DNA of 64,000 nt, taken from NCBI RefSeq assembly GCF_018861315.1, contig NZ_JAHLDL010000011.1:62001-126000 (forward strand), given 5' to 3'. Shown piece after piece: positions 19,030 through 29,183 of the stretch. The stretch's first letter is position 1. Each line of letters opens with the position of its first letter. The position numbers were made by a program, and so were the translations under genes. The stretch comes from Clostridium bowmanii (GTDB lineage Bacteria > Bacillota > Clostridia > Clostridiales > Clostridiaceae). A model generated the notes under the pieces. The model did not search any database, was not told the DNA's origin, and saw only the letters and a program-made list of their open reading frames with translations.

Positions 19030-19401
19030 TTAATTATTTATTTGATTTCCCTCAGAAATTGTATTTTTGAATTTTTCTATAATATTCGTTGTAATTACTT
19101 CTATATCCTTAAATTTAAGGCTCTTAGCTTTTACTATTAATGTACTATAATCATATTCTTTATTTATTGCTTCCTTAGAGTAATTATAAACATATTGAGT
19201 TTTAGGAGTAACTACTACTTTAAAAACAAGTACAATAATAAGCAATGCTAAAACACCAATAAGCTCCCTTGTCAACCTCTTAACATAAAGATCCCACATT
19301 TTACTTTGTGTTTTGCCTTCACTTGCAAAATTATTTGTACCCCTTTGTTTTTTTGCTAAATTATTATAATAGCTTTGATATTGCGTATTATAATTACCCA
19401 T
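19030..19401 (-). CDS. Small single-pass membrane protein in the SpoIVFA position
   Basis: This 123-residue protein has a Tyr/Gln/Asn-rich cytoplasmic start (YNTQYQSYYNN), a basic stretch, one transmembrane helix (LIGVLALLIIVLVFKVVVT, about residues 50-68) and a short outer part without recognisable enzyme motifs. In Bacillus, the gene before spoIVFB is spoIVFA, a membrane anchor with an outer M23/LytM domain. Position, topology and N-terminus suggest a SpoIVFA-like protein that lacks the LytM domain. I could not confirm this by alignment. Confidence 0.6.
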   Translation of the reverse strand: MGNYNTQYQSYYNNLAKKQRGTNNFASEGKTQSKMWDLYVKRLTRELIGVLALLIIVLVFKVVVTPKTQYVYNYSKEAINKEYDYSTLIVKAKSLKFKDIEVITTNIIEKFKNTISEGNQINN

Positions 19402-19498
19402 TTTCTCCCCCTCTTACAATGGTTTCACTATTTATATATATTTAAATTTTCCCGTTTATATTACCTATTTTTAAAAAAAGCATGTATATAATCCGGTA

Positions 19499-19530
19499 AT
19501 AAAAAAAGAAGCACCGCAAAATTGCAGTGC
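19499..19530 (-). terminator. Terminator after mgsA
   Basis: GCACTGCAATTTTGCGGTGC followed by TTCTTTTTTT on the minus strand forms a stable stem and U tract directly after mgsA. Confidence 0.92.
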
Positions 19531-19546
19531 TTGTTAGAACATATCG

Positions 19547-19921
19547 TTAGTATTTACGTTTTTGTAGACTTCTAATCAAAACTTCAGCTGTGCCTAAATT
19601 TGTGGCAAGTGGTACAGAGTGGACATCACATATTCTAAGGAGTGCTGAAACATCTGGCTCATGAGGTTGCGCAGTAAGTGGATCTCTTAAGAAAATTATC
19701 ATATCTAATTCTCCTTGTGCAAGTTTTGCACCTATTTGCTGGTCGCCTCCTAGTGGCCCTGATAAAAATCTAAAAACGTTCAGTCCAACTTTTTCAGTTA
19801 TTAGTTTTCCTGTTGTTCCCGTTCCATATAATTCGTGCTCCATTAATGTATCCTTGTACCTATTTGCAAAGTCTATTATATCATCCTTTTTTTTATCATG
19901 TGCTATTAGTGCTATTCTCAT
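19547..19921 (-). CDS. mgsA: Methylglyoxal synthase
   Basis: MgsA converts dihydroxyacetone phosphate to methylglyoxal and phosphate, a glycolytic bypass. The motifs [23 protein letters not shown] and [12 protein letters not shown] are visible and include the catalytic and phosphate-binding residues. ATG 19921 (MRIALIAHD) has AGGAGG at good distance; the open frame to 19954 is not needed. The 124-residue size fits the family. Confidence 0.95.
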   Translation of the reverse strand: MRIALIAHDKKKDDIIDFANRYKDTLMEHELYGTGTTGKLITEKVGLNVFRFLSGPLGGDQQIGAKLAQGELDMIIFLRDPLTAQPHEPDVSALLRICDVHSVPLATNLGTAEVLIRSLQKRKY

Positions 19922-19982
19922 ATTTCTCCTCCTAAAAAGTAGATAATTCATCACCTATGCAGATATTAATAGCCTATAGTGA

Positions 19983-21104
19983 TTAAAAATTTATTTTCTT
20001 CTTCCTCATGCCTACATTAAGCACAAGTCCTAGTGCCATAAAACTCGTTAAAAGAGAACTTCCTCCATAACTCATAAATGGTAGGGTTATCCCTGTAATA
20101 GGCATTAGCCCCATGGTCATTCCAATGTTTTGTCCTATTGAAAATAACAAATTAGAAATGAATCCCACACATATTACAGTTCCAAAAATATCTTTAGAAC
20201 TTTTTGCAATCTTTATTAATCGATATATAAGAATGCCATATAAAAGTATTAATAATAATGCACCAACCAGGCCCCATTCTTCTCCTAAAACAGAAAAAAT
20301 AAAATCCGTATGGTTTTCTGGAACAGAATTAAATTGAATTCCTTTTCCGAAACCTCTTCCTAGTATTCCTCCTGAACCTAAAGCAAGTTTTGATTGAGCA
20401 AGCTGAAATCCATAGCCTATTTCATTGTTCTCAGGATGTAAAAAAGATGTAAGTCTTCCCTTCCAATAAGTTTTCATAATTGGTGAATTCCATACCCCTA
20501 CAATCAACAGTGCAATTGAAGTTATTCCCCCAATTATTATTTTCTGATCTAGTCCTATGCAATAAAATATGCCTAGTACTATAAAAAAACTAACCATAGT
20601 CATTCCCATATCTGGCTGAATAACAATTAATAGCATTGGTACTGCAGCATAAAATATTAAGGTAAATAAATTTTTAGGGTTATTGATTTTCCCCTCCATA
20701 TCATCCAGTTTTTTAGCTAACATTATTATCATTCCAATTTTCGCAAATTCTGATGGTTGTATCCCTCGGCTTCCAATATTTATCCAGGACGTTGCACCCT
20801 TGGTAGTAGATCCCAAGAGAAAATCACTAAGGAATAAAAATATAACTCCTGCCCAATATATTAACGTAGCATAATTTTTAATTAGAATATAATCAAATAT
20901 CAATATAAAATACACCGTTATAAGACCTAATATCATCCACGCAATTTGCAATTTAAGGTAATAACTTCCCGAAGAACTCTTAGACATGGCACTATAAATG
21001 TTTAAACATCCAAAAATCACAACACATATTGCAAGTATAATGGAACTATAATCTAATTCTCTTAAAAGCTTCCTGTTAAGCTTTAGTTTCTCTAAAATCT
21101 TCAT
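19983..21104 (-). CDS. rodA: RodA-type SEDS peptidoglycan glycosyltransferase
   Basis: This is a polytopic membrane enzyme (about ten helices, 373 residues) that polymerises lipid II during elongation together with PBP2. The SEDS signatures GIQPSEFAKIGMII, GLVGALLLILLYG and ITGITLPFMSYGGSSLL are present. Its class B PBP partner is encoded at 23217-26084 in the same block, separated by minCDE. ATG follows GGAGG. FtsW is the other possibility, but the linkage with mreBCD and mrdA favours RodA. Confidence 0.93.
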   Translation of the reverse strand: MKILEKLKLNRKLLRELDYSSIILAICVVIFGCLNIYSAMSKSSSGSYYLKLQIAWMILGLITVYFILIFDYILIKNYATLIYWAGVIFLFLSDFLLGSTTKGATSWINIGSRGIQPSEFAKIGMIIMLAKKLDDMEGKINNPKNLFTLIFYAAVPMLLIVIQPDMGMTMVSFFIVLGIFYCIGLDQKIIIGGITSIALLIVGVWNSPIMKTYWKGRLTSFLHPENNEIGYGFQLAQSKLALGSGGILGRGFGKGIQFNSVPENHTDFIFSVLGEEWGLVGALLLILLYGILIYRLIKIAKSSKDIFGTVICVGFISNLLFSIGQNIGMTMGLMPITGITLPFMSYGGSSLLTSFMALGLVLNVGMRKKKINF

Positions 21105-21138
21105 GCATTTACCTCCATCTCAAGTATGATTATATCAT

Positions 21139-21177
21139 AAAAAACTATGCACAAGTTATTAATTATGCATAGTTTTT
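21139..21177 (-). terminator. Hairpin terminator after minE
   Basis: A 12-pair stem AAAAACTATGCA / TGCATAGTTTTT lies between minE and rodA, with T residues on the minus-strand 3' side. Confidence 0.75.
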
Positions 21178-21182
21178 ATAAT

Positions 21183-21446
21183 TCATCTCTTAATTTTTTT
21201 AATAGGAATACTGGCTATTAGTGCTGGTGAACTTCCTTCATATTCTTCTGTTGTTGTTAATCTAACTTCAATTTCCCCAGTTTCTATATCAGCATATTTT
21301 GAAATTACCTTTAGAATGTCAGCCTTTATCATTTCTAAAAAATCAGGTGAAAAGTCTGCTCTATCATGTATTAAAATCAGCTTTAATCTATCGCTGGCAA
21401 TATCTTTTGAGAAAACCTTGCTAGAAAACATTTTAAATAAATTCAT
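21183..21446 (-). CDS. minE: Cell division topological factor MinE
   Basis: This 87-residue protein has an N-terminal amphipathic MinD-binding part and a C-terminal topological domain (DILKVISKYADIETGEIEVRL). MinE drives the pole-to-pole oscillation of MinCD that keeps the Z ring at midcell. Bacillus lacks it and uses DivIVA/MinJ, while many clostridia have it. It follows minD by 12 bases. Confidence 0.93.
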   Translation of the reverse strand: MNLFKMFSSKVFSKDIASDRLKLILIHDRADFSPDFLEMIKADILKVISKYADIETGEIEVRLTTTEEYEGSSPALIASIPIKKIKR

Positions 21447-21458
21447 TAATGTCCCCTC

Positions 21459-22265
21459 CTATATTCCTTTAAATATTTTTCTTAGAGCGGCAAAGAATCC
21501 TGTGTCACTCCGTGAAGATCCATCGAGTGAAGCATAGGCTACTTCTTCACCCATTATTCTTCTAGCAATGTTTTTAAAAGCTATTCCTGCCACTGACTTA
21601 TCATCTAGAACTATCGGCTCTCCTTTGTTTGTCGAAATGGTAACCTTCCTATCATCTGGAACAATTCCTATTAATTTAATTGCTAAACACTCTATAATGT
21701 CATCTACAGATAACATGTCTCCATTCTTTGTCATTTCATAGTTCATTCTGTTAATTATAACCTCATGCCTATCTATGCCCTTAGAATCTAATTTACCTAT
21801 CACCCTATCAGCATCCCTAATTGAAGTAAGTTCTGGATTGACAACTATAATAGCTCTATCAGCTCCAACAATTGCATTTTCAAATCCTTGCTCTATACCA
21901 GCAGGGCAATCTATAATAACATAATCAAAATCATCCTTTAACTCATTTACTACAAAAAGCATATCTTTTATATTAATATCATTTTTGTCCCTTGTTTGAG
22001 CTGTTGGCAATAAATACAAATTACTAAACCTTTTATCTTTTATTAATGCTTGCTTTAATCTGCACCTTTTTTCAATAACATCTACCAAAGTAAATACTAC
22101 TCTATTCTCAAGTCCCATTAAAACGTCAAGATTTCTAAGACCTGTATCTCCATCAATTACTACTACCTTTTTATCCATAGATGCAATAGCTGTTCCTATA
22201 TTAGCCGTAGTAGTAGTTTTACCTACACCACCCTTACCCGAAGTTATAACTATAGATTCTCCCAT
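21459..22265 (-). CDS. minD: Septum-site determining ATPase MinD
   Basis: This is a membrane-associated ParA-type ATPase. The deviant Walker A SGKGGVGKT (residues 9-17), the switch VIIDCPAGIE and the C-terminal amphipathic membrane-targeting tail (GFFAALRKIFKGI) are visible. I chose ATG 22265, with GGGGG before it, rather than the codons overlapping the minC stop at 22280-22283. It works with MinC as an FtsZ inhibitor and with MinE. Confidence 0.96.
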   Translation of the reverse strand: MGESIVITSGKGGVGKTTTTANIGTAIASMDKKVVVIDGDTGLRNLDVLMGLENRVVFTLVDVIEKRCRLKQALIKDKRFSNLYLLPTAQTRDKNDINIKDMLFVVNELKDDFDYVIIDCPAGIEQGFENAIVGADRAIIVVNPELTSIRDADRVIGKLDSKGIDRHEVIINRMNYEMTKNGDMLSVDDIIECLAIKLIGIVPDDRKVTISTNKGEPIVLDDKSVAGIAFKNIARRIMGEEVAYASLDGSSRSDTGFFAALRKIFKGI

Positions 22266-22279
22266 GTGTACTACCCCCA

Positions 22280-22912
22280 TCAAATATATTTATTCTCTAA
22301 ATACGGTTCTACAATAATGTTCCCATTTTTAATTTTTGCTACCTCAGGATATAAAGGTTTAGCAGCATCCTCTGGGGCCCTTGTAACAATGTCCCCAATT
22401 TGAAGTATCTGAGGTTCTAACTTAAATGCAGCAATTATAGCTTTTTCATTACCATTGGTTCCTGCATGTACAACTCCTCTTAATGTACCAAGCACAATTA
22501 TATTTCCTGCAGCATATATTTCAGCTCCTGGATTTACATCCCCGACTATAACTATATTACCAGGATAATTTAGACTTTGTCCACTTCTTATGGTTTTTCT
22601 CAAAAATTTAGTTTTTCCCTCATATATACCAGTAAACACTCTAGCGGTGCTGTCATCTTGATCCTGGAAAATACAATCACTAATTAAAAATTCATCAAAT
22701 AATATGTCCTTTAATCTTCTGCTTTCCTTTTCATTTATGTATTTAAGTTCAGTAGTGATTTTTAAAGTACTGCCTTTATAAAATTTTTTACCTTGTGAAA
22801 GCTTATAAATCAGTGACTCCAACATATCATCAAAATCACTAAAATGATTCATATTTATAACTACATTTAATCCCTCTTTATTTCCTTTAATGATTATTTT
22901 GTCTGTAACCAT
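22280..22912 (-). CDS. minC: Septum-site determining protein MinC
   Basis: MinC blocks FtsZ assembly away from midcell. The 210 residues consist of an N-terminal domain and a C-terminal beta-helix with [20 protein letters not shown] and [15 protein letters not shown], the dimerisation and MinD-binding surface. It is the first gene of minCDE. Its ribosome site is supplied by a copy of the hairpin/Shine-Dalgarno element. Confidence 0.95.
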   Translation of the reverse strand: MVTDKIIIKGNKEGLNVVINMNHFSDFDDMLESLIYKLSQGKKFYKGSTLKITTELKYINEKESRRLKDILFDEFLISDCIFQDQDDSTARVFTGIYEGKTKFLRKTIRSGQSLNYPGNIVIVGDVNPGAEIYAAGNIIVLGTLRGVVHAGTNGNEKAIIAAFKLEPQILQIGDIVTRAPEDAAKPLYPEVAKIKNGNIIVEPYLENKYI

Positions 22913-22920
22913 ATTTTTAA

Positions 22921-22970
22921 CCTCCTAGTTCTCCTCTGAGCTAATAAACAATTATTAATTGTTTTTCTCC
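22921..22970 (-). repeat. Hairpin/Shine-Dalgarno element before minC
   Basis: On the minus strand the sequence is GAAAAACAATTAATAATTG followed by TTTATTAGCTCAGAG and AACTAGGAGG, ending at the minC start. It is clearly related to the selD leader repeat. The rest of the 22913-23216 gap is AT-rich and holds no gene that I can see, only the mrdA terminator. Confidence 0.8.
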
Positions 22971-23159
22971 ACAATTGAACTTAAACTAATATTTCCACAT
23001 ATTATGGCTAAAATCCTGCTTAATTTCAATATAAATATATTTTTTTATTTTTTTACTAATTTTAATTATTTGAATGTACAAAAAAAAACAGTTTTTTATT
23101 TACCTTGAAAGGATTTTTATATACCTTAAATGGTTTTTGTGTGTCCAGAAGTTAAATAA

Positions 23160-23185
23160 ACTCTGACAAATAAATATGTCAGAGT
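23160..23185 (-). terminator. Terminator after mrdA
   Basis: A perfect nine-pair stem ACTCTGACA / TGTCAGAGT lies just downstream of the PBP2 gene, followed by TTTATTTAAC on the minus strand. Confidence 0.75.
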
Positions 23186-23216
23186 CTATCTACACTTCTA
23201 ATTTAATCATTCAATA

Positions 23217-26084
23217 CTAGTCATGACCATTGCCAGTTAGATTGGTGTTTAATTCTAAATTACTAGTTTTCTTATCTGCATCATACATAAATTCATAAGA
23301 AGGATTATTTTTCAGTAATTCAGCTTTAAAATATTGCTCATACACTGCTTTTGCAACTGGCGCTACCCAGCCACCATGACCTCCATCAAAAACTACTGCA
23401 CAAACAGCTATTTCAGGTTTGTCATAGGGAGCAAATCCTATATAGTATCCATAGGAGGTTCTTCCTAGAGCCGTTTGAGTAACATCATTAAATGTAGCGG
23501 AACCTGTTTTCCCTCCATTTTTGATTGGGAAATTTTGAAAAACTCCATACGCTGTACCTTTAGGATCATTTGTAACTTCCAGCATTCCTTCTTTAATTAT
23601 ATTAGTAGTCTCAGTACTTATCCCAGTTTTTTCTAAAATTACAGGTTTAGTTTCTTTAATTATTTTTCCATCTGGCTCTAAAAATTTATCAACTAAATGC
23701 AATTCATATCTATTTCCACCATTAACCATGGTGGATACATAATTTGCTAGTTGTAGCGGTGTAAAAGCATTAAACCCTTGCCCTATGGCTGCATAATATG
23801 CATTAGCAGCCGAATTAATCTCAACATTAGCATCACCTATTTCTGCATTTATTAATTCAGCCATAGATTTGATATTTACATCAGTATAATTATTATTTTT
23901 TAATACTGGCGAATCTTCAATGAGTTTAGTAATTGAAATCTGCATACTTTTCATAATTGAATCATAGGTACTTTTCTTATCTTTTTTCATTTCGGTTTTG
24001 ATTGAAGCAAGAAACTTAACTTTGCTTTCATTTGATTTTTTTATTTCTTCTATTTGTTTGCTAGTTCCGCTTTCCTTTTGTGATTCAAGATCAAATGGTT
24101 TTTGCGCAGTTTGTAACTTTCCTACTAGATTGCTTCTATGAATATTGGCTAATATTTCTTTGCTTGATTCATAGTTATATACTTGACCAAAATTTTCTGG
24201 TATCTCTATACCTGTAGCAGGTTTTTTACCACTATTAGGCTCTATCCCAAGACCAAATTTCCATGCATATTTAGCAAGTAGGTCTAACCCACTTTTACTC
24301 TCTCCACTTTTTGCATAAAGTTTATCCGCTACATCATAAAAGTAATAATTACAAGATTCCCTCATAGCCTTTTGAACATTTACCCATCCATGGGAACCAT
24401 GATGCTCATTCCATATCCAACACGCAGCTGTAACGGTGGAATAACGCGTATTGTATGGACCATTATCATATACTTGACTGTCCCTAGTTATAACGCCTTC
24501 TTCTAGTCCTGCAGCAGCTGTCACAGGTTTAAAGGTAGAACCAGGAGGTACTAGAGATTTAGTTGCATAATTAAAAGTTGCTTTAGGAAAAATATCATTA
24601 TTATCTTTTCTAATTGTAGTATTACCTTCTATACTCTTATCTATGGGGAACATATAATCTAGCACTATTTTTTCTCTTTCAGCTTTTGTTTTTTCGGCCA
24701 TATCTGTATCTGTTAGCACACCTGTAATATTTGCCAAACCACGTTTTTGAATATACTCAAGTCCCATTTTTGCTATGTTTGGATTTATATACAAGTCATT
24801 CATTTCATTAGATAGTCCCCCAGATGCTGCAAATAAATTAGGGTCATATCCAGGTCTACTTGCAAGGGCCAACACCTTGCCAGTATTAACGTCTAACACC
24901 ACCACAGCACCTCTGTTTGCATTAGTTGTATCTACTTTTTGAGATTCGTTCTTCCCTTGCTTTTGTAAATCTAGCATTACTGCATCTAGAGATTTTTCTG
25001 CAGCATACTGCATATTTTTATCTATATTAAGCTGTATTGTTTGCCCTGGATAAGTTTCAATTTCTCCTAAGGTCTTAACCTTACGCCCTTGTTTATTGAC
25101 TTCAATACTTTCCTGACCCTTAGTTCCCCTTAAAACCTCTTCAAAGGCTGCTTCAATTCCTGAAGTACCTATGTAATCAGAACTTATCTCATAGCCTTGT
25201 TCCTCATACTTATCTTTGTCCCAAGCATTTATCTTAGAAATATAACCGAGGAATGCTGAACCTAAATCCTTATTAGCATAGACTCTAATTGGCTCCGTAG
25301 TAACACTAACACCAGGAATTTCAGGTTGCAATTGCTCAAAAATGCCAGCTGCATCTTTTGTTAAATTATTAGCTATAGTTACAGGCTTGTATCCAGAAAA
25401 GCTCTGCATCTTTAATGTGTCCTTAACTAACATATATCGTCTTAACATATCTTTGCTTTTAGAATCTTTAATTTTGTCCATTCCATATTGTTTAATTAGC
25501 ACATTAAAAACTTCAACAGGTGTAATTTTTAAAAGATCCTCATCAACTTTTTTGAGTTCCACAGTAGATAAATCATCTTTCTTCTTATCCTTATACAGTT
25601 TTTTAATAACTATATCTTCAAAGCCTCTATCTTTTTTAAATCTAAGCTCCGTCCAATTTTGGGTTGGTTTATCTAAGGTCTTAAAACCGAAACTATATTT
25701 TACGGTTTTTTTATCTGAACTAGTCTTTACTTTAAGTAAAAACTCATCCACTTGAACTGCCTTGTTAGCATCAAGAATTTTAAATACATTGTCCATAGTG
25801 GGAAAGAAATTGTCTTCACTTTCTTCTGTATTAGTAAAGGTTAATATATAGCTTTGTTTGCTTTCAGCTAATTTTTTACCAGTCCTATCAATTATATCCC
25901 CTCTTGGAGCTACTGTTGATATTATCTTGTGATTTTGTTGATTTGCAGTTTCTTTATATAACTCGCCATTAACTACTTGTATGTTTATAAGCCTCCAAAT
26001 AACAACAAAAAAAATCATTAACATAATGACAGTCAAGACATTAAATCTAGAAAATTCATTGCCTTTTTTGTTTTTCTTACTCAC
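23217..26084 (-). CDS. mrdA: Penicillin-binding protein 2 (class B, elongation)
   Basis: This is a transpeptidase for lateral wall synthesis, partner of RodA. A transmembrane helix lies at residues 14-33, the PBP dimerisation domain follows (PRGDIIDRTGKKLA onward), then the transpeptidase with SxxK nucleophile in PPGSTFKP (Ser516), SxN in ESCNYYF and KTG in GGKTGSATF (about 859). At 955 residues it is much longer than the usual 600-700. Much of the excess is two Lys/Glu-rich inserts, one near residues 130-230 and one around 650-770. It is encoded between mreD and minC, as in other clostridia. Confidence 0.94.
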   Translation of the reverse strand: MSKKNKKGNEFSRFNVLTVIMLMIFFVVIWRLINIQVVNGELYKETANQQNHKIISTVAPRGDIIDRTGKKLAESKQSYILTFTNTEESEDNFFPTMDNVFKILDANKAVQVDEFLLKVKTSSDKKTVKYSFGFKTLDKPTQNWTELRFKKDRGFEDIVIKKLYKDKKKDDLSTVELKKVDEDLLKITPVEVFNVLIKQYGMDKIKDSKSKDMLRRYMLVKDTLKMQSFSGYKPVTIANNLTKDAAGIFEQLQPEIPGVSVTTEPIRVYANKDLGSAFLGYISKINAWDKDKYEEQGYEISSDYIGTSGIEAAFEEVLRGTKGQESIEVNKQGRKVKTLGEIETYPGQTIQLNIDKNMQYAAEKSLDAVMLDLQKQGKNESQKVDTTNANRGAVVVLDVNTGKVLALASRPGYDPNLFAASGGLSNEMNDLYINPNIAKMGLEYIQKRGLANITGVLTDTDMAEKTKAEREKIVLDYMFPIDKSIEGNTTIRKDNNDIFPKATFNYATKSLVPPGSTFKPVTAAAGLEEGVITRDSQVYDNGPYNTRYSTVTAACWIWNEHHGSHGWVNVQKAMRESCNYYFYDVADKLYAKSGESKSGLDLLAKYAWKFGLGIEPNSGKKPATGIEIPENFGQVYNYESSKEILANIHRSNLVGKLQTAQKPFDLESQKESGTSKQIEEIKKSNESKVKFLASIKTEMKKDKKSTYDSIMKSMQISITKLIEDSPVLKNNNYTDVNIKSMAELINAEIGDANVEINSAANAYYAAIGQGFNAFTPLQLANYVSTMVNGGNRYELHLVDKFLEPDGKIIKETKPVILEKTGISTETTNIIKEGMLEVTNDPKGTAYGVFQNFPIKNGGKTGSATFNDVTQTALGRTSYGYYIGFAPYDKPEIAVCAVVFDGGHGGWVAPVAKAVYEQYFKAELLKNNPSYEFMYDADKKTSNLELNTNLTGNGHD

Positions 26085-26099
26085 TATTTCACCAACCTT

Positions 26100-26591
26100 T
26101 TAAAATTTCCACTCTTTCTTCATGTATTCCTTTTGTGAAAGTTTATATGTAAACTTATACATAAAAATAGAAACTATTAAATTATATATTCCATGATATA
26201 ATACTGTTTCCATATGGGTATATTGCTTTATCAAAAACAATATAGAAAATACTATTAAGCCTTTACCTATACTTAGCACAAAAGAAGATATTATTGGCAG
26301 AAATGACTTTTCAACAAATATACTTTTGCCTATTTGTGCAGCCACAAGACACATAAGCATATTTGATAACATGTTTATCCCAAACCCATTCAAGAAATAT
26401 ACATCTTGCAATGCGCCAGTAAGAACTCCAATTATTACCGCTTCTTTTGGCGTACTAAGAATAGAATAACATAGTGCAAATACAAATAATAAACTTGGGT
26501 ATGCACTATTAATCTTAATTAAAGGCATTAAAGTGTTATCTAGTATTAGAAATAGAATACATAAAAATACTACTGTTAATATTCTCTTCAT
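26100..26591 (-). CDS. mreD: Rod shape-determining protein MreD
   Basis: This is a small polytopic membrane protein (163 residues, about five helices: ILTVVFLCILFLIL, SLLFVFALCYSIL and others) that belongs to the elongasome with MreC, MreB, RodA and PBP2. Sequence conservation in the family is low. The call rests on topology, length and the exact mreB-mreC-mreD-mrdA order. Confidence 0.9.
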   Translation of the reverse strand: MKRILTVVFLCILFLILDNTLMPLIKINSAYPSLLFVFALCYSILSTPKEAVIIGVLTGALQDVYFLNGFGINMLSNMLMCLVAAQIGKSIFVEKSFLPIISSFVLSIGKGLIVFSILFLIKQYTHMETVLYHGIYNLIVSIFMYKFTYKLSQKEYMKKEWKF

Positions 26592-26601
26592 AATACCACC
26601 C

Positions 26602-27456
26602 CTAATATTTTATTTCATTATTATCCTGAATATCTTTTGGCACCACAATAAAAACCTCTTCAATTTTGGAAAAATCAACATATGGCTCTATAATAGCACT
26701 TTTCATTACTTGCCCTTTATCCTCTTGAACACTTAGCACATTTCCTATTCTAATTCCAGCTGGATACATTCTACCCAGGCCAGATGTAACTATTATGTCA
26801 CCTTTTTTAATAGTTGAATCTAAGGAAAGGCCTTGAATTTCTGCAAGCATTTTATTCTTCTCATCTTTATAGCCTTTAACAATGCCATTATTATCCCTTG
26901 TTTTTTGGACCAGTCCTGCCACTGCAATATTTTCATTAGATAGTGATTGAACTATAGCCGTATTGTTGCCTACAGAAGTAACCTGCCCTACAAGCCCATA
27001 TCCAGTCATAGCTATCATCCGTCTCTTTATGCCATCCTTTGTACCTTTATTTATTATAAAACCATCTGAGAAACTATTTCCGCTTAATCCTTTTATGTCA
27101 GCACCTATGTAATTATATTTAGTTGTTTGTTTTGAAAAATCATACATTTTTCTTAATCTTATATTCTCTTTTAGCGCTGTATCATATTCTAATGCTTTTG
27201 TTTTTAACTCATTATTAGTCTTTCGTAGTTCTTCATTCTCTTTTTTAACATCTGAAAAGTTTGTGATAAATTTAAAAGAATTTCTTATTTTAGAAAACCC
27301 ATTATAAAATATGCCCTGCACTGAATTTATAGTTATGCCAACACCATTCTCAGCAAAAGACATTTTTTCTCTATTCGCACTATATCCTATTATGGATAAA
27401 AATGTAACTGACAGTATTATAATAACTACTGCCAGCTTATTCTTTAAAAATCTCAT
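26602..27456 (-). CDS. mreC: Rod shape-determining protein MreC
   Basis: This is a single-pass membrane protein (helix about residues 7-25) with a coiled coil (about residues 65-100, VKKENEELRKTNNELKTKA) and a double beta-barrel domain (YNYIGADIKG to the end, with GLVGQVTSVG and VTSGLGRMYPAGI). It links MreB filaments to PBP2. Its ATG directly follows the mreB stop, so translation is probably coupled. Confidence 0.95.
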   Translation of the reverse strand: MRFLKNKLAVVIIILSVTFLSIIGYSANREKMSFAENGVGITINSVQGIFYNGFSKIRNSFKFITNFSDVKKENEELRKTNNELKTKALEYDTALKENIRLRKMYDFSKQTTKYNYIGADIKGLSGNSFSDGFIINKGTKDGIKRRMIAMTGYGLVGQVTSVGNNTAIVQSLSNENIAVAGLVQKTRDNNGIVKGYKDEKNKMLAEIQGLSLDSTIKKGDIIVTSGLGRMYPAGIRIGNVLSVQEDKGQVMKSAIIEPYVDFSKIEEVFIVVPKDIQDNNEIKY

Positions 27457-28464
27457 CTATCTTCTTTTACTCATAACGTCTATATTAACGAGAGCTTTCC
27501 CTGCTCCTATCGCCACACAATCAAGTGGGTTTTCTGCTATATGTACTGGCATATGAGTTTCACGGTTTATAAGTGTATCTAATCCCTTTAATAGTGCGCC
27601 GCCTCCAGTTAACATAATTCCTTTTTCCATTATATCTGATGCAAGCTCTGGTGGGGTTTTTTCAAGTGTTGTTATTATTGCCTCAATTATTGCTTGTATT
27701 GGTTCACTGAGTGCTTCTCTTACTTCCTTTTGCGTTATTTCTATAATTTTTGGAAGCCCTGATATTAAATCTCTTCCTACTATTGGCATGTTTATATCAT
27801 CATCCTCTAATACAAAAGCTGATCCAAGCTGAATTTTAATATTTTCTGCAGTTCTCTCGCCTATCATAAGACTGTACTGCTTTTTAACAAAGGCTATTAT
27901 TGCCTGATCTAATTTATCTCCTGCCACTCTTAGAGACTTGCTTGTTACAATTCCACCCAGTGAAATTATTGCAACCTCTGTAGTTCCGCCTCCAATGTCC
28001 ACTACCATACTTCCAGTTGGTTCATTTACAGGAAGTCCAGCTCCAATAGCTGCTGCCATTGGTTCTTCCATTAAGTATGCTTCTCTTGCCCCTGCTCTTT
28101 TACTTGCTTCCTCTATTGCTCTCTTTTCAACTTCAGTTACACCAGATGGAAATCCAACTACGATTCTTGGACTTGTAAATCCTTTTGAACTAACTTTACT
28201 TATAAAGTGCCTAAGCATTTTTTCAGTAATATCAAAATCTGCAATTACTCCATCTTGCATAGGTCTAATGGCAACAATGTTACCTGGAGTTCTACCTATC
28301 ATTTGTTTAGCCTCTTCACCGACGGCTAAAACCTTATTTGTATTTATATTTATAGCTACAACAGAAGGTTCCCTTAGTACAATTCCTTTCCCCTTCATAT
28401 AAATTAATGTATTTGCTGTTCCTAAATCTATTCCCATGTCACGAGACGTTCCGAATATTCCCAT
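27457..28464 (-). CDS. mreB: Actin-like shape protein MreB
   Basis: MreB is an ATP-dependent actin homologue that organises lateral wall synthesis. It has the phosphate-1 motif [13 protein letters not shown], the phosphate-2 motif [14 protein letters not shown], and [12 protein letters not shown]. The 335-residue length is typical. It is the first gene of mreBCD, after radC, the arrangement also found in Bacillus. Confidence 0.97.
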   Translation of the reverse strand: MGIFGTSRDMGIDLGTANTLIYMKGKGIVLREPSVVAININTNKVLAVGEEAKQMIGRTPGNIVAIRPMQDGVIADFDITEKMLRHFISKVSSKGFTSPRIVVGFPSGVTEVEKRAIEEASKRAGAREAYLMEEPMAAAIGAGLPVNEPTGSMVVDIGGGTTEVAIISLGGIVTSKSLRVAGDKLDQAIIAFVKKQYSLMIGERTAENIKIQLGSAFVLEDDDINMPIVGRDLISGLPKIIEITQKEVREALSEPIQAIIEAIITTLEKTPPELASDIMEKGIMLTGGGALLKGLDTLINRETHMPVHIAENPLDCVAIGAGKALVNIDVMSKRR

Positions 28465-28484
28465 TATAATTTCTCCTTTCGTAT

Positions 28485-29171
28485 CTAAAGCATTCCTTTT
28501 TCTTTTAAGCTAGTATAAGTTCCATTACCAATAATTATATGATCAAGCACTTCTATTCCTAGCAATTTACCACACTCTTTAAGTCTTATAGTAATGCTTA
28601 TGTCTTCCTTACTAGGAGTTGGATCTCCTGAAGGATGGTTGTGACAAATAACCACGGAAGCACTACATTTTTTTATAGCTTCATAAAAAACTTCTCTTGG
28701 ATGAACTATTGAAGTATTTAAATTACCAATTGAAATATCCTTTATGCTTATGATAACATTTTTTGTATTTAGCATAACTAATTTAAGATATTCTTTTTTT
28801 AAATATCTCATTTCCTCCATAAGATACTCTGCAACATCTTTTGGAGAGGTAATTTTGTACTCTTCTCCAGATTTAAAACTTCTAAATCTTTTTGAAATTT
28901 CTGTAAGAGCTAAAAGTTGCGTTGCTTTAGCATTTCCAATACCCTTTAAATTCATAAACTCTTCTGCACTTGAATTTAAAAGGCCATTTAGTCCGCCACA
29001 CTCAGAAATTATTCTACCACAAAGGCTTATAATATTTTCGTTTTTCGATCCTATTCTAAGTATTATAGCTAATAGTTCATTATTCGATAGTGTTTCAGCA
29101 CCGTACCTTAATAATTTTTCTCTTGGTCTTTCATTTTGAGGCAAATCCATGATCTTGTAAGTCATACCCAT
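28485..29171 (-). CDS. radC: RadC family JAB-domain protein
   Basis: This protein of about 228 residues has a helix-hairpin-helix part ([15 protein letters not shown]) and a C-terminal JAMM metalloprotease-like domain with [18 protein letters not shown]. The old role in DNA repair has been questioned, and its biochemical function is not settled. It lies directly upstream of mreB, a strongly conserved neighbour. Confidence 0.94.
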   Translation of the reverse strand: MGMTYKIMDLPQNERPREKLLRYGAETLSNNELLAIILRIGSKNENIISLCGRIISECGGLNGLLNSSAEEFMNLKGIGNAKATQLLALTEISKRFRSFKSGEEYKITSPKDVAEYLMEEMRYLKKEYLKLVMLNTKNVIISIKDISIGNLNTSIVHPREVFYEAIKKCSASVVICHNHPSGDPTPSKEDISITIRLKECGKLLGIEVLDHIIIGNGTYTSLKEKGML

Positions 29172-29183
29172 AAAACAACTCCT

